Shown: piece by piece, positions 19,128 to 27,659 of the stretch
Numbering within the stretch: position 1 is the stretch's first letter
Layout of the letters: each line of letters starts with the position of its first letter
Assembly: GCA_019752335.1 (NCBI GenBank)
Contig: JAIEMJ010000003.1
Location: 241,646-305,645 of the forward strand
Source of the DNA: Bryobacteraceae bacterium
GTDB lineage: Bacteria; Acidobacteriota; Terriglobia; Bryobacterales; Bryobacteraceae
Direction of reading: 5' to 3'
DNA: 64,000 nucleotides
Program-made: the position numbers and the translations under genes
Notes under the pieces: generated by a model
What the model was told of the DNA's origin: nothing
The model's database searches: none
The model's input: the letters and a program-made list of their open reading frames with translations, nothing else

Positions 19128-19510
19128 TTTGGGACGAAACCGGGTAATCCGCCGCACTTCGATTCTCGCCTCCATTCAAGCACTGTCGCCGCTCAAGAGC
19201 ATGATTCGAAGACAGTTAGGCGAAAGACCACCCAGCACTGGATGGTTACGGACTTTAGCCCGCGATTGCCAGATGGATTCCCGTTCCGTCTCCCTTTCCA
19301 TCCCCGTCGCCGCTCCCGGCGGTCCCGTGATCACAACGATCTTTCCCCACCGCTTCAACCACTTAGCTCAAAGTCTGCGGATTCGCCTGCTATCCTACGA
19401 CTAAGAATGCCTCGGCCAGTGCGGCACGTTCCTCACGTCGGTCAGGGGACAATGGAATCAATCATTTCCCGGTTCGTTTGGTGCGCTTCCCCGCCACCGG
19501 TCTGGCCGGC
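19128..19510. other. Intergenic, no supported gene
   Basis: This 383-bp stretch lies between the mrr-like gene and the end of the flagellar flgJ gene, so neither neighbour is transcribed out of it. Short frames on both strands are not coding-like. I saw no convincing terminator, tRNA or transposase remnant. It may mark the edge of the acquired islet. Confidence 0.4.
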
Positions 19511-19798
19511 TCAGGCTGGCCGGTTCTTGAGGCTGTCGAGCAACACCTTGGTCACCCCCAGGCCGCCTTGCCCGGCAATCAGGCGCGCAAACTGCTGGTC
19601 GGCGATTTCCTTTAAGGTGGAAGTCGCCTGATCTTGCTCCTCCCCGGCCAGGCTGGACCCCGTCGTGCGCGCTTCCTTAAGCATCTGCTCAATCAGCACC
19701 GCCTCGAACTCCTTTGCCGCCGCGGCAATTCGTGCGGGCTTCTTCTCGCTCGATAGGTCATTGGACGCGAAGCCGGCCATCACCGGCGTCATGGCCAT
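19511..19798 (-). CDS. flgJ: FlgJ N-terminal (rod cap) domain protein
   Basis: A 95-residue protein matching only the N-terminal rod-binding half of FlgJ: KEFEAVLIEQMLKEAR, then a helix ending QQFARLIAGQGGLG. The C-terminal muramidase domain of enteric FlgJ is absent, as in many phyla where a separate enzyme opens the peptidoglycan. It is last in the flgF-G-A-H-I-J minus-strand operon, 3 bp after flgI, and likely helps rod assembly. Confidence 0.85.
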   Translation of the reverse strand: MAMTPVMAGFASNDLSSEKKPARIAAAAKEFEAVLIEQMLKEARTTGSSLAGEEQDQATSTLKEIADQQFARLIAGQGGLGVTKVLLDSLKNRPA

Positions 19799-19801
19799 GG
19801 C

Positions 19802-20872
19802 TTAGATCACCTCGAGGTCGGCTTCAAGCGCCGCCGCCGCTTTCAGGTTTTGCAGAATGGCCATCACATCACGCGCCGTGGCGCCGATCGACTGTAAGGC
19901 ACGGACGAGTTCTTCCACCGTGGCCCCGGCTTTGAGCACCAGCGACTTCGCCTTTTCCTCCTTCACCTGCACGGTGGTGTTCGGCACGACGGTAGTCACG
20001 CCGCCGCTGAAGGGCGCGGGCTGGCTGATGTCGAAGTTGGTTTGCACCTCAATACTGAGCGCGCCGTGCATCACGGCGACGGGGGAGATCTTCACCTCCT
20101 TGCCCATCACGATGGTGCCGGTGCGTTCGTTCACCACGATGCGCGCGACGCGGTCCGCCTGGACGGTGAGGCTTTCGAGCGCGGCCATGAAGTCCACCGC
20201 GCGCGCCGCGTACTCGGGCGGCGTCTCCACCCGTACGGCGCCCGAGCTCTCGGGAAAAGCGCGGCCAGGCCCGAAGCGCTCATTCACCACGGCGGCGATT
20301 CGCGCGGCGGTGGTGAAGTCGGCTTGGCGCAGTTGCAGGCGGATGGTGGTCCCCAGCGCCGCGGCCGGCGAAGCGCGTTCGACAATCGCGCCGGAAGGCA
20401 AGCGGCCCGACGTGGGATGGTTGAGCGTCGCGCTGGCCCCCGCACCCTTCGCGGCGAAGCCGCCCGTAATCACCGAGCCCTGGGCCATCGCGTAGATCTG
20501 CCCGTCCAGACCGCGCAGCGGCGTCGCCAGCAGGATGCCGCCCTGCAGGTTGGTGGCGTCGCCCAACGCGGCGGCGGTTAAGTCAATCCGCATCCCCGGT
20601 TGCGCGAAGGGCGGCAGGTTCGCCGTCACCATCACGGCGGCCATATTGCGCACCTGGAAGGCGAGCGGGTTCACCTGCACGCCCATCTTTTCGAGCATGT
20701 TTGAGAGCGTCTGCGCGGAGAAGACCGTCTGCCGCTTGTCGCCGGTGCCTTGTAGTCCCACTACCAGCCCGTAGCCGATCAGTTGGTTGTCGCGCACGCC
20801 CTCCACCGCGATCAGTTCCTTCACCCGCGTCGCGCGCGGGGCGGGCGCGGCGGCGTGCAGCAGACTACACAA
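19802..20872 (-). CDS. flgI: Flagellar P-ring protein FlgI
   Basis: A 356-residue FlgI, which forms the bushing around the rod in the peptidoglycan layer. Typical sequences include VKELIAVEGVRDNQLIGYGLVVGLQGTGD read in parts, NMAAVMVTANLPPFA, NERTGTIVMG and VEELVRALQSIGA. The frame's first standard start, TTG at 20872, cuts into the signal peptide. The frame continues upstream through KTAFF to an ATT at 20893, which would restore a charged start and a full hydrophobic core. The true initiator could be that rare codon. It follows flgH directly. Confidence 0.93.
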   Translation of the reverse strand: MCSLLHAAAPAPRATRVKELIAVEGVRDNQLIGYGLVVGLQGTGDKRQTVFSAQTLSNMLEKMGVQVNPLAFQVRNMAAVMVTANLPPFAQPGMRIDLTAAALGDATNLQGGILLATPLRGLDGQIYAMAQGSVITGGFAAKGAGASATLNHPTSGRLPSGAIVERASPAAALGTTIRLQLRQADFTTAARIAAVVNERFGPGRAFPESSGAVRVETPPEYAARAVDFMAALESLTVQADRVARIVVNERTGTIVMGKEVKISPVAVMHGALSIEVQTNFDISQPAPFSGGVTTVVPNTTVQVKEEKAKSLVLKAGATVEELVRALQSIGATARDVMAILQNLKAAAALEADLEVI

Positions 20873-20886
20873 GAAGAAAGCCGTCT

Positions 20887-21573
20887 TTAGAATGGCAGCA
20901 CCCCCAGCAAGAGGCGATAAAGTAGATTCGGCCGCCGCACGACGTCGTCGACGACGCCGCGTCCCGTAACGCGGACCTCCATCTGCGCGATGCGGTCCGA
21001 GCGCACCTGGTTCGACGCCGACAGGTCATTCCAACGCACCACGCCCCGCACGCTCACCGTTTGGCGCTCTGAGTTGACGGCGATCTGCTTCGTCCCCATC
21101 ACCACCAGGTCACCGTTGGGGAGAACGTCGGTAACGCGCGCCGAGAGCGTCGTGGTCAGCGTGTTCGTGCGGCTGGTCTCGCCCTGCCCTTGCAAGCTCG
21201 TGTTGCCCGAAAGGCCAGTCAGATTGGCGAGCGCGCCCGCCGCCCGCGTGGGGCCCGCCAAAGCCGCGACACTGGCCTTCGCCGCGCTCTTGCGCGTCGC
21301 ATTGGTGACGCCGCGGTTGTCGGCCGAGGCGCGGTCCGCCACCAGGATCGTGATGATGTCGCCCGGTTGGCTCGCCCGCAGGTCGCGGGCGAGGTCTCCC
21401 AAACGGCTGCCGGGGATGTAGGCCGAGCCTGGCGAAAGTGCCACCGCCGCGGGCGCGGACCGCGCAGCTTCGATATGCTCCTCAAGCGGCGTCTTCACCG
21501 GCTCGCGATTCTTCTTGCCCGGCCAGACGGCCAGCGTTAGCAGGAGCAGCCAAACATTAGGGCCGGGCACCAT
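20887..21573 (-). CDS. flgH: Flagellar L-ring protein FlgH, without lipobox cysteine
   Basis: A 228-residue protein with clear FlgH sequence: SRLGDLARDLRASQPGDIITILVAD, LSARVTDVLPNGDLVVMG, and VSVRGVVRWNDLSASNQVRSDRIAQ, each seen in order. FlgH forms the outer-membrane ring of the basal body. The family is normally a lipoprotein with an LxxC lipobox. Here the N-terminus (VWLLLLTLAVWPG) is hydrophobic, but the whole protein contains no cysteine, so acylation is impossible. It overlaps the end of flgA by 17 bp. Confidence 0.92.
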   Translation of the reverse strand: MVPGPNVWLLLLTLAVWPGKKNREPVKTPLEEHIEAARSAPAAVALSPGSAYIPGSRLGDLARDLRASQPGDIITILVADRASADNRGVTNATRKSAAKASVAALAGPTRAAGALANLTGLSGNTSLQGQGETSRTNTLTTTLSARVTDVLPNGDLVVMGTKQIAVNSERQTVSVRGVVRWNDLSASNQVRSDRIAQMEVRVTGRGVVDDVVRRPNLLYRLLLGVLPF

Positions 21574-22453
21574 GTGCGGCCTCCTTCTGCGGAACCAGCG
21601 CCGCTTGGCCCGGTCCGGTCACCCGCGAAGCGAAGCGCCGGCCGTTGAGGGGATTCCGCAAAAGCACCGTCTCGCCCTTCCGCCCCGGAGACTCGGCTTG
21701 CGCCGTCAGCGTCGCATCCGTATCAGCCAATGCCACCACGACCGAGTCGCCTCGCTCCACTTCACGGCGCGCCGTCAGCATCGCGGCCAACAAAGGTGCG
21801 CGCGCCGGAATCGCCCGGCGCGCGCGCTGTCCCAGCACGAGCGACGCTTCCGTCAGCGGCGCCGCCCAGCCTGGGTAGTCGGCGAGTTCGGCTTCGGCAA
21901 AGGAGCCCTCCGCCAACACTTCGCCAGCTGCTAGATCGCGCGCCGCCACCAAGCCCCGCCGCGTCTTCTTCACCCGGACTCGGGCCCACACGGGAAAGGC
22001 GCGTCCGCTCGCGGTCTTGAGCTGTCCACGCCAGGTTACCGGGGCTAGCGCCTCGGCGCGGCGCGGCATCGCCGGCAAGCCGCGCCGCGTGAATTCGAGG
22101 CGGCCTGGCGGAGCCTCCAGCGGTCCGAAGGCGAGCACTTCAAGTTGCGCCTCCGGCTCGCTCGCGCGCAACGCGGCCAGAATTTGCACCTTCTCTAGCC
22201 GGACTACCGCGCGCTCGAGGCACACTCCGACCGCCGCCACCGTTAGACCCTGCACGCGGCCCAGGCGCACCAGTTCGCCCGGCGTAATCGAGCGCCTCAC
22301 ACCCGGAGCCGGCGCCCACGCGACCGGTGTCGCGGGCGGCAACTGGGCGAACTCCGGCGCCACGCGCGCCAGGTCCGCCGCCGTGATCGCGTCGTCGCGG
22401 AGCGTGAGGCACTCCGGCGAGAAGGCTAAGGCGAGCACGCTAACGAGCCACAT
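21557..22453 (-). CDS. flgA: Flagellar P-ring assembly chaperone FlgA
   Basis: A 298-residue periplasmic protein with a signal peptide (MWLVSVLALAFS). Its C-terminal SAF/ChapFlgA region shows DLAAGEVLAEGSF, ARRAIPARAPLLAAMLTARREVERGDSVVV and LRNPLNGRRFASRVTGPGQA in order. FlgA escorts FlgI into the P-ring. It lies between flgG and flgH and overlaps both (14 bp with flgG, 17 bp with flgH), so the operon is tightly coupled. Confidence 0.9.
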   Translation of the reverse strand: MWLVSVLALAFSPECLTLRDDAITAADLARVAPEFAQLPPATPVAWAPAPGVRRSITPGELVRLGRVQGLTVAAVGVCLERAVVRLEKVQILAALRASEPEAQLEVLAFGPLEAPPGRLEFTRRGLPAMPRRAEALAPVTWRGQLKTASGRAFPVWARVRVKKTRRGLVAARDLAAGEVLAEGSFAEAELADYPGWAAPLTEASLVLGQRARRAIPARAPLLAAMLTARREVERGDSVVVALADTDATLTAQAESPGRKGETVLLRNPLNGRRFASRVTGPGQAALVPQKEAAHGARP

Positions 22454-23231
22454 TGTTCACCTGCTGATACATCTCGTCCGCCGCTTTCACCACCTTCGTA
22501 TTCGCTTCATAGGCGCGCTGGCTGACGATCATGCTGATGAACTCCTCCACCACGTTGACGTTCGAGTTCTCGACGTAGCCTTGCAGCAAGGCGCCCAAGC
22601 CTTCCTGCCCGCCGGGGTTCCCCACCACCGCCTCGCCGCTCGCGTCGGTCGGCGCGTAGAGGTTGCGGCCCAGGCTGTTGAGACCCGCCGGATTGACGAA
22701 GTTGGCCAATTGAATCTGCCCCGCGAGTTGCGTGGCGGCCTGTCCGGCTTGCGTGAAGCTCACCGTGCCGTCGGCGGCAATGGTGATCGCCTGCGCGTCC
22801 GGCGGAATCGTAATCTGCGGCTCCAGCGGATCCCCGTCCTGCGTGACGACATTGCCGTCGCGGTCCAGGTGAAACTGGCCGCCGCGCGTAAAGGCCACTT
22901 CGCCCGTCGGACGGCGAATCTGGAAGAAGCCCTTGCCTTGCACCACCAAGTCGAGCGAGTTGCCCGTCAACTGAAAGCTGCCCTGCTCGAAGATGATCGA
23001 GTTCGACGAGGCGCGCGCGCCCAAGCCCAGTTGGAGGCCCGTGGGAATCACGGTCTGCGCGGTGGCCGCGGCGCCCGGCTGCGCCAGCGTCTGGTACATC
23101 AAGTCCTGAAACTGCGTGCGCCGCATCTTGAAGCCCACCGTGTTGGCGTTGGCCAGGTTATGGGCGATGTTGTCGATGTTCAATTGCTGGGCGACCATGC
23201 CGCTGCCCGCGCTATAAAGTGCTCGAATCAT
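22440..23231 (-). CDS. flgG: Flagellar distal rod protein FlgG
   Basis: A 263-residue FlgG of standard length. It has the N-terminal rod motif (NIDNIAHNLANANTVGFK), the central GKGFFQIRRPTGE and the C-terminal VEEFISMIVSQRAYEANTKV, which together form the coiled-coil D0 domain. FlgG builds the distal rod that carries the P- and L-rings encoded downstream in the same operon. Confidence 0.95.
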   Translation of the reverse strand: MIRALYSAGSGMVAQQLNIDNIAHNLANANTVGFKMRRTQFQDLMYQTLAQPGAAATAQTVIPTGLQLGLGARASSNSIIFEQGSFQLTGNSLDLVVQGKGFFQIRRPTGEVAFTRGGQFHLDRDGNVVTQDGDPLEPQITIPPDAQAITIAADGTVSFTQAGQAATQLAGQIQLANFVNPAGLNSLGRNLYAPTDASGEAVVGNPGGQEGLGALLQGYVENSNVNVVEEFISMIVSQRAYEANTKVVKAADEMYQQVNNVAR

Positions 23232-23266
23232 ACTTGTCCTTCCAAGAGTGGTCCTTCCGGGTGGCT

Positions 23267-24079
23267 TCAGGTGAACTTGGCCACTTCTTCCACACTGCGG
23301 CGATTCATTTCGCCGCCGATCTGTAAAGCCTTTTGCAGGCTCTCAAACTGCCGCATCACGTGGATCAGGCGCACGGCCGACTCGGCCGGGGTCACGTTCG
23401 CCGCTTCCAGCCTTCCCTGCTGAACCGTCGCGTTCAGGGAACGTGGCGCCGCCGCGAGCGGCGAGTCGAACGAAAAGTAGTTGCCAGAACGCTTCTGCAA
23501 CTGCTGCGTCTGGGCCGGATCGACTACCAACAGCCGGTTCACCGCGAGTCCGTCCTGGCGCAGTGTACCGTCGCGCGCGAACTCGACGGGCCGCCGCGGG
23601 TCGAGCAACACCGGTTTGCCGTCGTTGCCCAGCACCGGTAAGCCGTCCTGGGTTTCGAGGCGCGCGCGCCGTTCTGGATTGCCGGCCGGGGCTTCTACCA
23701 GATTCAGGCGAAAGTGGCCATCCCGCGTATACAGCGGCTGCCCCTGGGCGCCGCTTACGGCGAAGAAGCCCGCGCCCTCCAGCGCCACGTCGAGCGGCTC
23801 GCCGGTCGGCGTCAGGACTCCTTGCGAAAAGTCGGTCCAGCGCGAGTCGATGTCGGGCTGCTGCGTCGGGTCCTGGTTGCCGGTCGTGGAGTCATAAGCC
23901 GCGTCCGCGGCGTAACGGCGGTAGAGTTCGCGGTCCGCCTTATAGCCGGTGGAGTTCGCATTGGCGAGGTTGTTGGCGAGCAGATCGAGGGCTTCCACCC
24001 GGGAGCGGATGCCGGCGGCGGCGGTAGCGGTAAGCGCGTCCATGCGGCGATGAGAGAGCAATTGTAGGGCCGAAGTCAT
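23267..24079 (-). CDS. flgF: Flagellar proximal rod protein FlgF
   Basis: This rod protein has the basal-body motif LANNLANANSTGYK, the hook/rod core ALEGAGFFAVSGAQG, and a C-terminal helix with VRLIHVMRQFESLQKALQ. Position directly before flgG and the overall divergence from it point to FlgF. Two starts are possible: 24079, giving 270 residues, or ATG 24043 (MDALTATAAAG), which fits the family's usual N-terminus better. It begins the minus-strand operon, 25 bp from the divergent fliK. Confidence 0.88.
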   Translation of the reverse strand: MTSALQLLSHRRMDALTATAAAGIRSRVEALDLLANNLANANSTGYKADRELYRRYAADAAYDSTTGNQDPTQQPDIDSRWTDFSQGVLTPTGEPLDVALEGAGFFAVSGAQGQPLYTRDGHFRLNLVEAPAGNPERRARLETQDGLPVLGNDGKPVLLDPRRPVEFARDGTLRQDGLAVNRLLVVDPAQTQQLQKRSGNYFSFDSPLAAAPRSLNATVQQGRLEAANVTPAESAVRLIHVMRQFESLQKALQIGGEMNRRSVEEVAKFT

Positions 24080-24104
24080 TCGCGGCTTTGGTCACGAAAC
24101 TGCA

Positions 24105-25769
24105 ATGCCTCCCGCCGTGCTGAATCTGGTGCCCGCTCCTCCCGCCGCCCTCAGGATCCCCCCCCCGCGGGCTGCACGCCCGTCGCCAAAGCCGGAAGTG
24201 CCAGAAAATCGCCCTTTTGCTCAGGAATTTGCGGTGGCGAACCAGGAGGAAGCCCCCCATGCCGGAGCCCAACCGAAACCTGCGCAGGACAAGCGAGGCA
24301 AGGAGCGAGAGAACGCCCCTAGTGAGGAGGAGCGTACCGTTTCGGGAGCGCACATTCCGGAATGGAATCCGATTTGGTACACGTTGCCAGTCAAGGGGCT
24401 GCTCAAGGTCGAGCCGGCCGCAACTGGCACAGCTCGGCCGTTGCCGGAAGCGGTGCCGGTTGGCACGGTTTTGCCAGACGCCAAATTCTCGCCAGTCCAG
24501 ATATTGCCAGCGCCAATTCCGCCGCTATCGGGCTTGTCCGGTGGCCTGATCAATCCAGGGCCTGCTGAAGTTGGGTCCGCAGTTGGGTCCACAGTTGCGT
24601 CCACCGTGGAGTCACGGGACGGACAGAAACTCCTAGCTGACAAGATCAGCCAACCAGCAGGGCCCGCGGCAACCACGGGCCTGACGCTGAGCGCCGCCGA
24701 TTGGATGGCTGCCTCAGGTGAGGTGACCCATTCGCCCCAGAACCCCAGAGCCCAGAACCCCAGAGCCCAGAACCCCAGAGCCCAGAACCCAGGAACGCCT
24801 GGCCAGCCCCCCACGTCATCCGCCAACTCCGTCACGCCGGCGGAACTCTCCCGGCTCCTAGCGCAACCCGTAGCCATCAGCGCCCGGCTGAGTCCCAAGA
24901 CAGAGTCCCCGTTGGCCATCCCCGCCGGCGCTATTCAGTCCGAGCCCGGGCCGGCGCCGTTGGCACTCCCAACGCCGGAAGCTCTCCTCCCAGCGCCCGC
25001 CAGCGAAAGGGCAACGTCAGAGAACCTACCCGGAAAAGCCTCTGACAAGCCTGCGTCCCCCGCACCTCGAGTCGCCGAACCGGGAAAACTGGTCTCTTCC
25101 CCTACTGGGGAAGGGCTACACGCAGCAGCGTCCGCCGTGGCGCACAGTGCCGAATTGGCCCCAGGCGGCCAAAGCGAAAACCAGCGCGGGGGCCAGGCAG
25201 AAGGGCGGCACCCAGGAGAGCGGCAGAATTCGGAGCGCCCGGCCACGCTCGACCAACGGACGCCCGAAGCGCAGCATTCCATCTGGGCGAGCGCTCCCGA
25301 GACTCCCACCGCGGCTGCTTCTCCGCGTCCGGTCGCCGGGGAGTTACCTGCCGCTGTACCCGTGATACCCGAGCCCGCGCCCGAAACGATTACCGCTCCG
25401 CCCAAGGAACTGGTGCTCACCATCCCCGCCGCCCGTGAGGGCGACGCGGTGCTGGCGAGCGTCCATGTGCGCGACCAGAATGGCGCGGTGGAGATCGCCG
25501 TGCGCACGCCGGACGCGCAACTGTCGAGTTCGCTGCAAGAGGGCTTGCCGGACCTGGTGACGCGCCTCGAAGCCCCGGGCTTTGAAGCGACCGCCCAGCG
25601 TGGCCAAGACCAGCGTGGCCAAGACCAGCCGGACCCCGATCGCCGCTCACCCGATCAGCCCGAGGCCAACGCCGATGGCCATCGCGGCCGCGGCCAAGCC
25701 CGCGAAGAGCGGCTCGCCCGTTGGCGCGAGAGCCTGGGCCTGGCCGCCACACCCACTGGAAGACCGTAG
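24105..25769 (+). CDS. fliK: Flagellar hook-length control protein FliK
   Basis: A 554-residue protein, long, disordered and rich in Pro/Ala/Gly. Its C-terminal globular FliK/Flg_hook-like domain is at about residues 425-495 (LVLTIPAAREGDAVLASVHV, VEIAVRTPDAQLSSSLQEGL). FliK acts as a secreted ruler that stops hook growth and switches export to filament proteins. Three tandem repeat tracts lie in the disordered part. It precedes flgD and flgE, the usual hook-gene order. Confidence 0.85.
   Translation: MPPAVLNLVPAPPAALRIPPPRAARPSPKPEVPENRPFAQEFAVANQEEAPHAGAQPKPAQDKRGKERENAPSEEERTVSGAHIPEWNPIWYTLPVKGLLKVEPAATGTARPLPEAVPVGTVLPDAKFSPVQILPAPIPPLSGLSGGLINPGPAEVGSAVGSTVASTVESRDGQKLLADKISQPAGPAATTGLTLSAADWMAASGEVTHSPQNPRAQNPRAQNPRAQNPGTPGQPPTSSANSVTPAELSRLLAQPVAISARLSPKTESPLAIPAGAIQSEPGPAPLALPTPEALLPAPASERATSENLPGKASDKPASPAPRVAEPGKLVSSPTGEGLHAAASAVAHSAELAPGGQSENQRGGQAEGRHPGERQNSERPATLDQRTPEAQHSIWASAPETPTAAASPRPVAGELPAAVPVIPEPAPETITAPPKELVLTIPAAREGDAVLASVHVRDQNGAVEIAVRTPDAQLSSSLQEGLPDLVTRLEAPGFEATAQRGQDQRGQDQPDPDRRSPDQPEANADGHRGRGQAREERLARWRESLGLAATPTGRP
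24570..24605 (+). repeat. 12-bp tandem repeat in fliK
   Basis: Three units of GTTGGGTCCRCA-type sequence, the third with more changes, encode a VGSA/VGST/VAST tetrapeptide series. The tract is in frame and lies in the disordered region of FliK. Confidence 0.85.
24736..24791 (+). repeat. 15-bp tandem repeat in fliK
   Basis: Three perfect copies of CCCAGAACCCCAGAG and an 11-base partial fourth encode repeated NPRAQ pentapeptides. Perfect identity implies recent slippage or unequal exchange. Unit-number changes would lengthen the FliK ruler by 5 residues without shifting frame. Confidence 0.95.
25596..25625 (+). repeat. 15-bp tandem duplication in fliK
   Basis: Two perfect copies of CAGCGTGGCCAAGAC encode QRGQD-QRGQD after the globular domain. 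This is an in-frame, recent duplication. Confidence 0.9.
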
Positions 25770-25782
25770 AAAGGAACCCCCT

Positions 25783-26055
25783 ATGATCAATCCCCTCACC
25801 GCCGCCGCCACACCGGCCAACAATCAAGACCCGGCTCCGGCCAAGGCAGACCCCTTGGCCAACAAAGAAGTCTTTCTGAGCCTGCTGGTGGCGCAGATTA
25901 AGAACCAGGACCCGATGAACCCGACCGACAGCGTGCAATTTCTGACGCAGCTTTCGCAGTTCACCCAGACGGAGCAAACGCTGGGCATTCGCGACGATCT
26001 GAAGCAGATCAAGAATGCCATCACCCAACTGGGCGCCACCCGCGGCGCGCAGTAG
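25783..26055 (+). CDS. flgD: Hook cap scaffold FlgD, minimal form
   Basis: The 90-residue product starts at an ATG preceded by AGAAAGGA; the longer open frame upstream is out-of-frame fliK sequence. It holds the conserved FlgD N-terminus: KEVFLSLLVAQIKNQDPMNPTDS and QLSQFTQTEQT in order. FlgD of enterics has about 230 residues, with tudor-like and FnIII-like domains that form the hook cap after this segment. Both are absent. It sits 37 bp before flgE. Short FlgD versions exist in other phyla, so it may be functional. Confidence 0.88.
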   Translation: MINPLTAAATPANNQDPAPAKADPLANKEVFLSLLVAQIKNQDPMNPTDSVQFLTQLSQFTQTEQTLGIRDDLKQIKNAITQLGATRGAQ

Positions 26056-26092
26056 TTTCAGAGAAACCAACACAGAAAGAAGAGAGAGCATC

Positions 26093-27331
26093 ATGTTTAC
26101 CGCCTTTTCCACCGCACTATCCGCCCTCGGCGCCCACTCCACGGGCGTCGACGTGGTCGCCAACAACCTGGCGAACCTGAATACGGCTGGCTTCAAGGCC
26201 AGCGGATTAGCCTTTTATGATCTGGTGTCGGAAGCCTATGGCCAGGGCAACACGCAAGTGGGCTTTGGGGTCAGCCGGCCGATTACGATTCGTCAGTTTA
26301 CGCAAGGTGCGATTCAGAACTCGAACGGTCCGCTGGACGCGGCGATCCAGGGTGATGGCTTCCTGATCGTCCGCACCCCGGCCGACGGCCTGCTCTATAC
26401 CCGCGGCGGCAGCATGACGGTGGACCGCGAGGGCAATTTGCTCACCGGCAAAGGCCTGCAAGTGCAGGGTTGGACGGAGAAGAACGGCACGTTGAACGCG
26501 AGCGGCCCCATTGGGCCCATCGTCGTGCCCGTGGGCACGATCCGGCCACCCAAGGCTACGACCAGTTTCAACTTCGACATGAACTTGAACGCGGCGGCCA
26601 AGGTGGGGCCTCCGCCTGACACTTTCAACACGTCGATTCAGGTCTTCGACTCGCTGGGCACGCCCATTGTCGCCACCGTGAACCTGGTGAAGAGCGCTAC
26701 GCCGAATGCGTGGGACTACTCGATCTCCGTTCCCGACTCGGCGGTTGCGAGTCCGGTGACGCCGGTAACCGGAACCTTGACCTTTGACGCGGACGGCAAG
26801 TTGACCACGCCCACGGTCACCGATCCCATGCCCAGCCTGGCGATCACGGGCCTATTGAACGGTGCGCAGCCCATGAACCTCACCTGGAATCTCTATAACG
26901 TTTCGACGCCGCGCGTGACGCAGTTCGCGGCCACCTCGGCCGTGGCCGCCAACTCGCAGGATGGAAATCCGGCCTCGCAACTGACGCAGGTTCGCTTGGC
27001 GGACGGCGGCAAGGTGGTGGCGATCTACTCGAACGGACAGCAGCAGATTGTCGGCCAGTTGGCCATGGCGGCGATCCGCAATCCGGATAGCTTAGTCGCC
27101 GTTGGTGACAATAATTTCCAACTTAGTTCGCGCAGCGCGTTGCCCGCGATTGGCGAGCCCAATACCGGTAGTCGCGGCTCCGTGATTGGCAACGCGATTG
27201 AGTCGTCTACGGTGGATATTGCGCGCGAATTTACGAACTTAATTGTTTTACAAAGAGCTTACCAGGCCAATACCCGCGTCGTGACGACCATGGATGAAAT
27301 TAGCCAGGAAACCATTAACCTCAAGCGCTAA
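26093..27331 (+). CDS. flgE: Flagellar hook protein FlgE
   Basis: A 412-residue hook protein of normal length. The N-terminus has VVANNLANLNTAGFKASG, the middle carries beta-rich D1/D2 domains (FNTSIQVFDSLGTPIVATV), and the C-terminus has VDIAREFTNLIVLQRAYQANTRV. The ATG at 26093 follows AGAGAGAG and matches the family start; the open frame upstream is only flgD read in another frame. Near the end it uses more AT-ending codons than the body. Confidence 0.95.
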   Translation: MFTAFSTALSALGAHSTGVDVVANNLANLNTAGFKASGLAFYDLVSEAYGQGNTQVGFGVSRPITIRQFTQGAIQNSNGPLDAAIQGDGFLIVRTPADGLLYTRGGSMTVDREGNLLTGKGLQVQGWTEKNGTLNASGPIGPIVVPVGTIRPPKATTSFNFDMNLNAAAKVGPPPDTFNTSIQVFDSLGTPIVATVNLVKSATPNAWDYSISVPDSAVASPVTPVTGTLTFDADGKLTTPTVTDPMPSLAITGLLNGAQPMNLTWNLYNVSTPRVTQFAATSAVAANSQDGNPASQLTQVRLADGGKVVAIYSNGQQQIVGQLAMAAIRNPDSLVAVGDNNFQLSSRSALPAIGEPNTGSRGSVIGNAIESSTVDIAREFTNLIVLQRAYQANTRVVTTMDEISQETINLKR

Positions 27332-27348
27332 TCCTCTTCCGCGCGTAA

Positions 27349-27356
27349 GCCGATAG
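27349..27356 (+). promoter_or_regulatory. Weak candidate sigma-28 -10 element before fliN
   Basis: GCCGATAG matches the flagellar sigma -10 consensus GCCGATAA at 7 of 8 positions and lies in the flgE-fliN gap, 27 bp before the fliN ATG. The expected -35 position shows AATCCTCT, a poor match to TAAAGTTT. A FliA gene is present in the same cluster. Confidence 0.22.
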
Positions 27357-27383
27357 ATACTTGAGCGACGGACGGCAAACGTC

Positions 27384-27632
27384 ATGAATCACAGAGAAGA
27401 ATACGAATATTACGCGGAAATCCCGATGGACGTCGAAGCCGAGTTAGACCGGAAGACGATGACCATGACTCAGATTCTGGATCTTGAAGCGGGCACAGTG
27501 ATTAAGCTCAAGCGTTCGGCGGGTGAAAATATCGACTTACTCATCGGCGGTTCGCTGGTGGCGTTCGGAGAAATCGTCGTCTTACAAGAAATGATGGGAA
27601 TCCGTATCACAGATTTCCGTGCCGAACTATAA
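27384..27632 (+). CDS. fliN: Flagellar motor switch protein FliN (SpoA domain)
   Basis: An 82-residue SpoA-domain protein: IPMDVEAELDRKTMTMTQILDLEAGTVI, then DLLIGGSLVAFGEIVVLQEMMGIRI, read in parts. It is FliN-sized and forms the bottom of the C-ring, also contacting the export ATPase complex. It lies just before fliO, as in many bacteria. The motif usually ending in DR.E is somewhat altered. A second, longer SpoA protein is encoded at 35031. Confidence 0.87.
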   Translation: MNHREEYEYYAEIPMDVEAELDRKTMTMTQILDLEAGTVIKLKRSAGENIDLLIGGSLVAFGEIVVLQEMMGIRITDFRAEL

Positions 27633-27659
27633 CCCGAGTCAGGAAGGAGCAATTACTTT

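Noticed and set aside
19176..19358. Minus-strand frame with VITGPPGAATG, resembling a P-loop
   Set aside because: It lacks the GK(S/T) of a Walker A motif, is only 60 codons long and has no homologous context.
22017..23423. Plus-strand open frame of 468 codons
   Set aside because: It is the antisense of flgA/flgG/flgF; composition is Arg/His-rich and without family features.
24459..24476. TGGCACGGTTTTGC, resembling a sigma-54 promoter
   Set aside because: GG and GC are 9 rather than 10 bases apart, and it lies inside fliK coding sequence.
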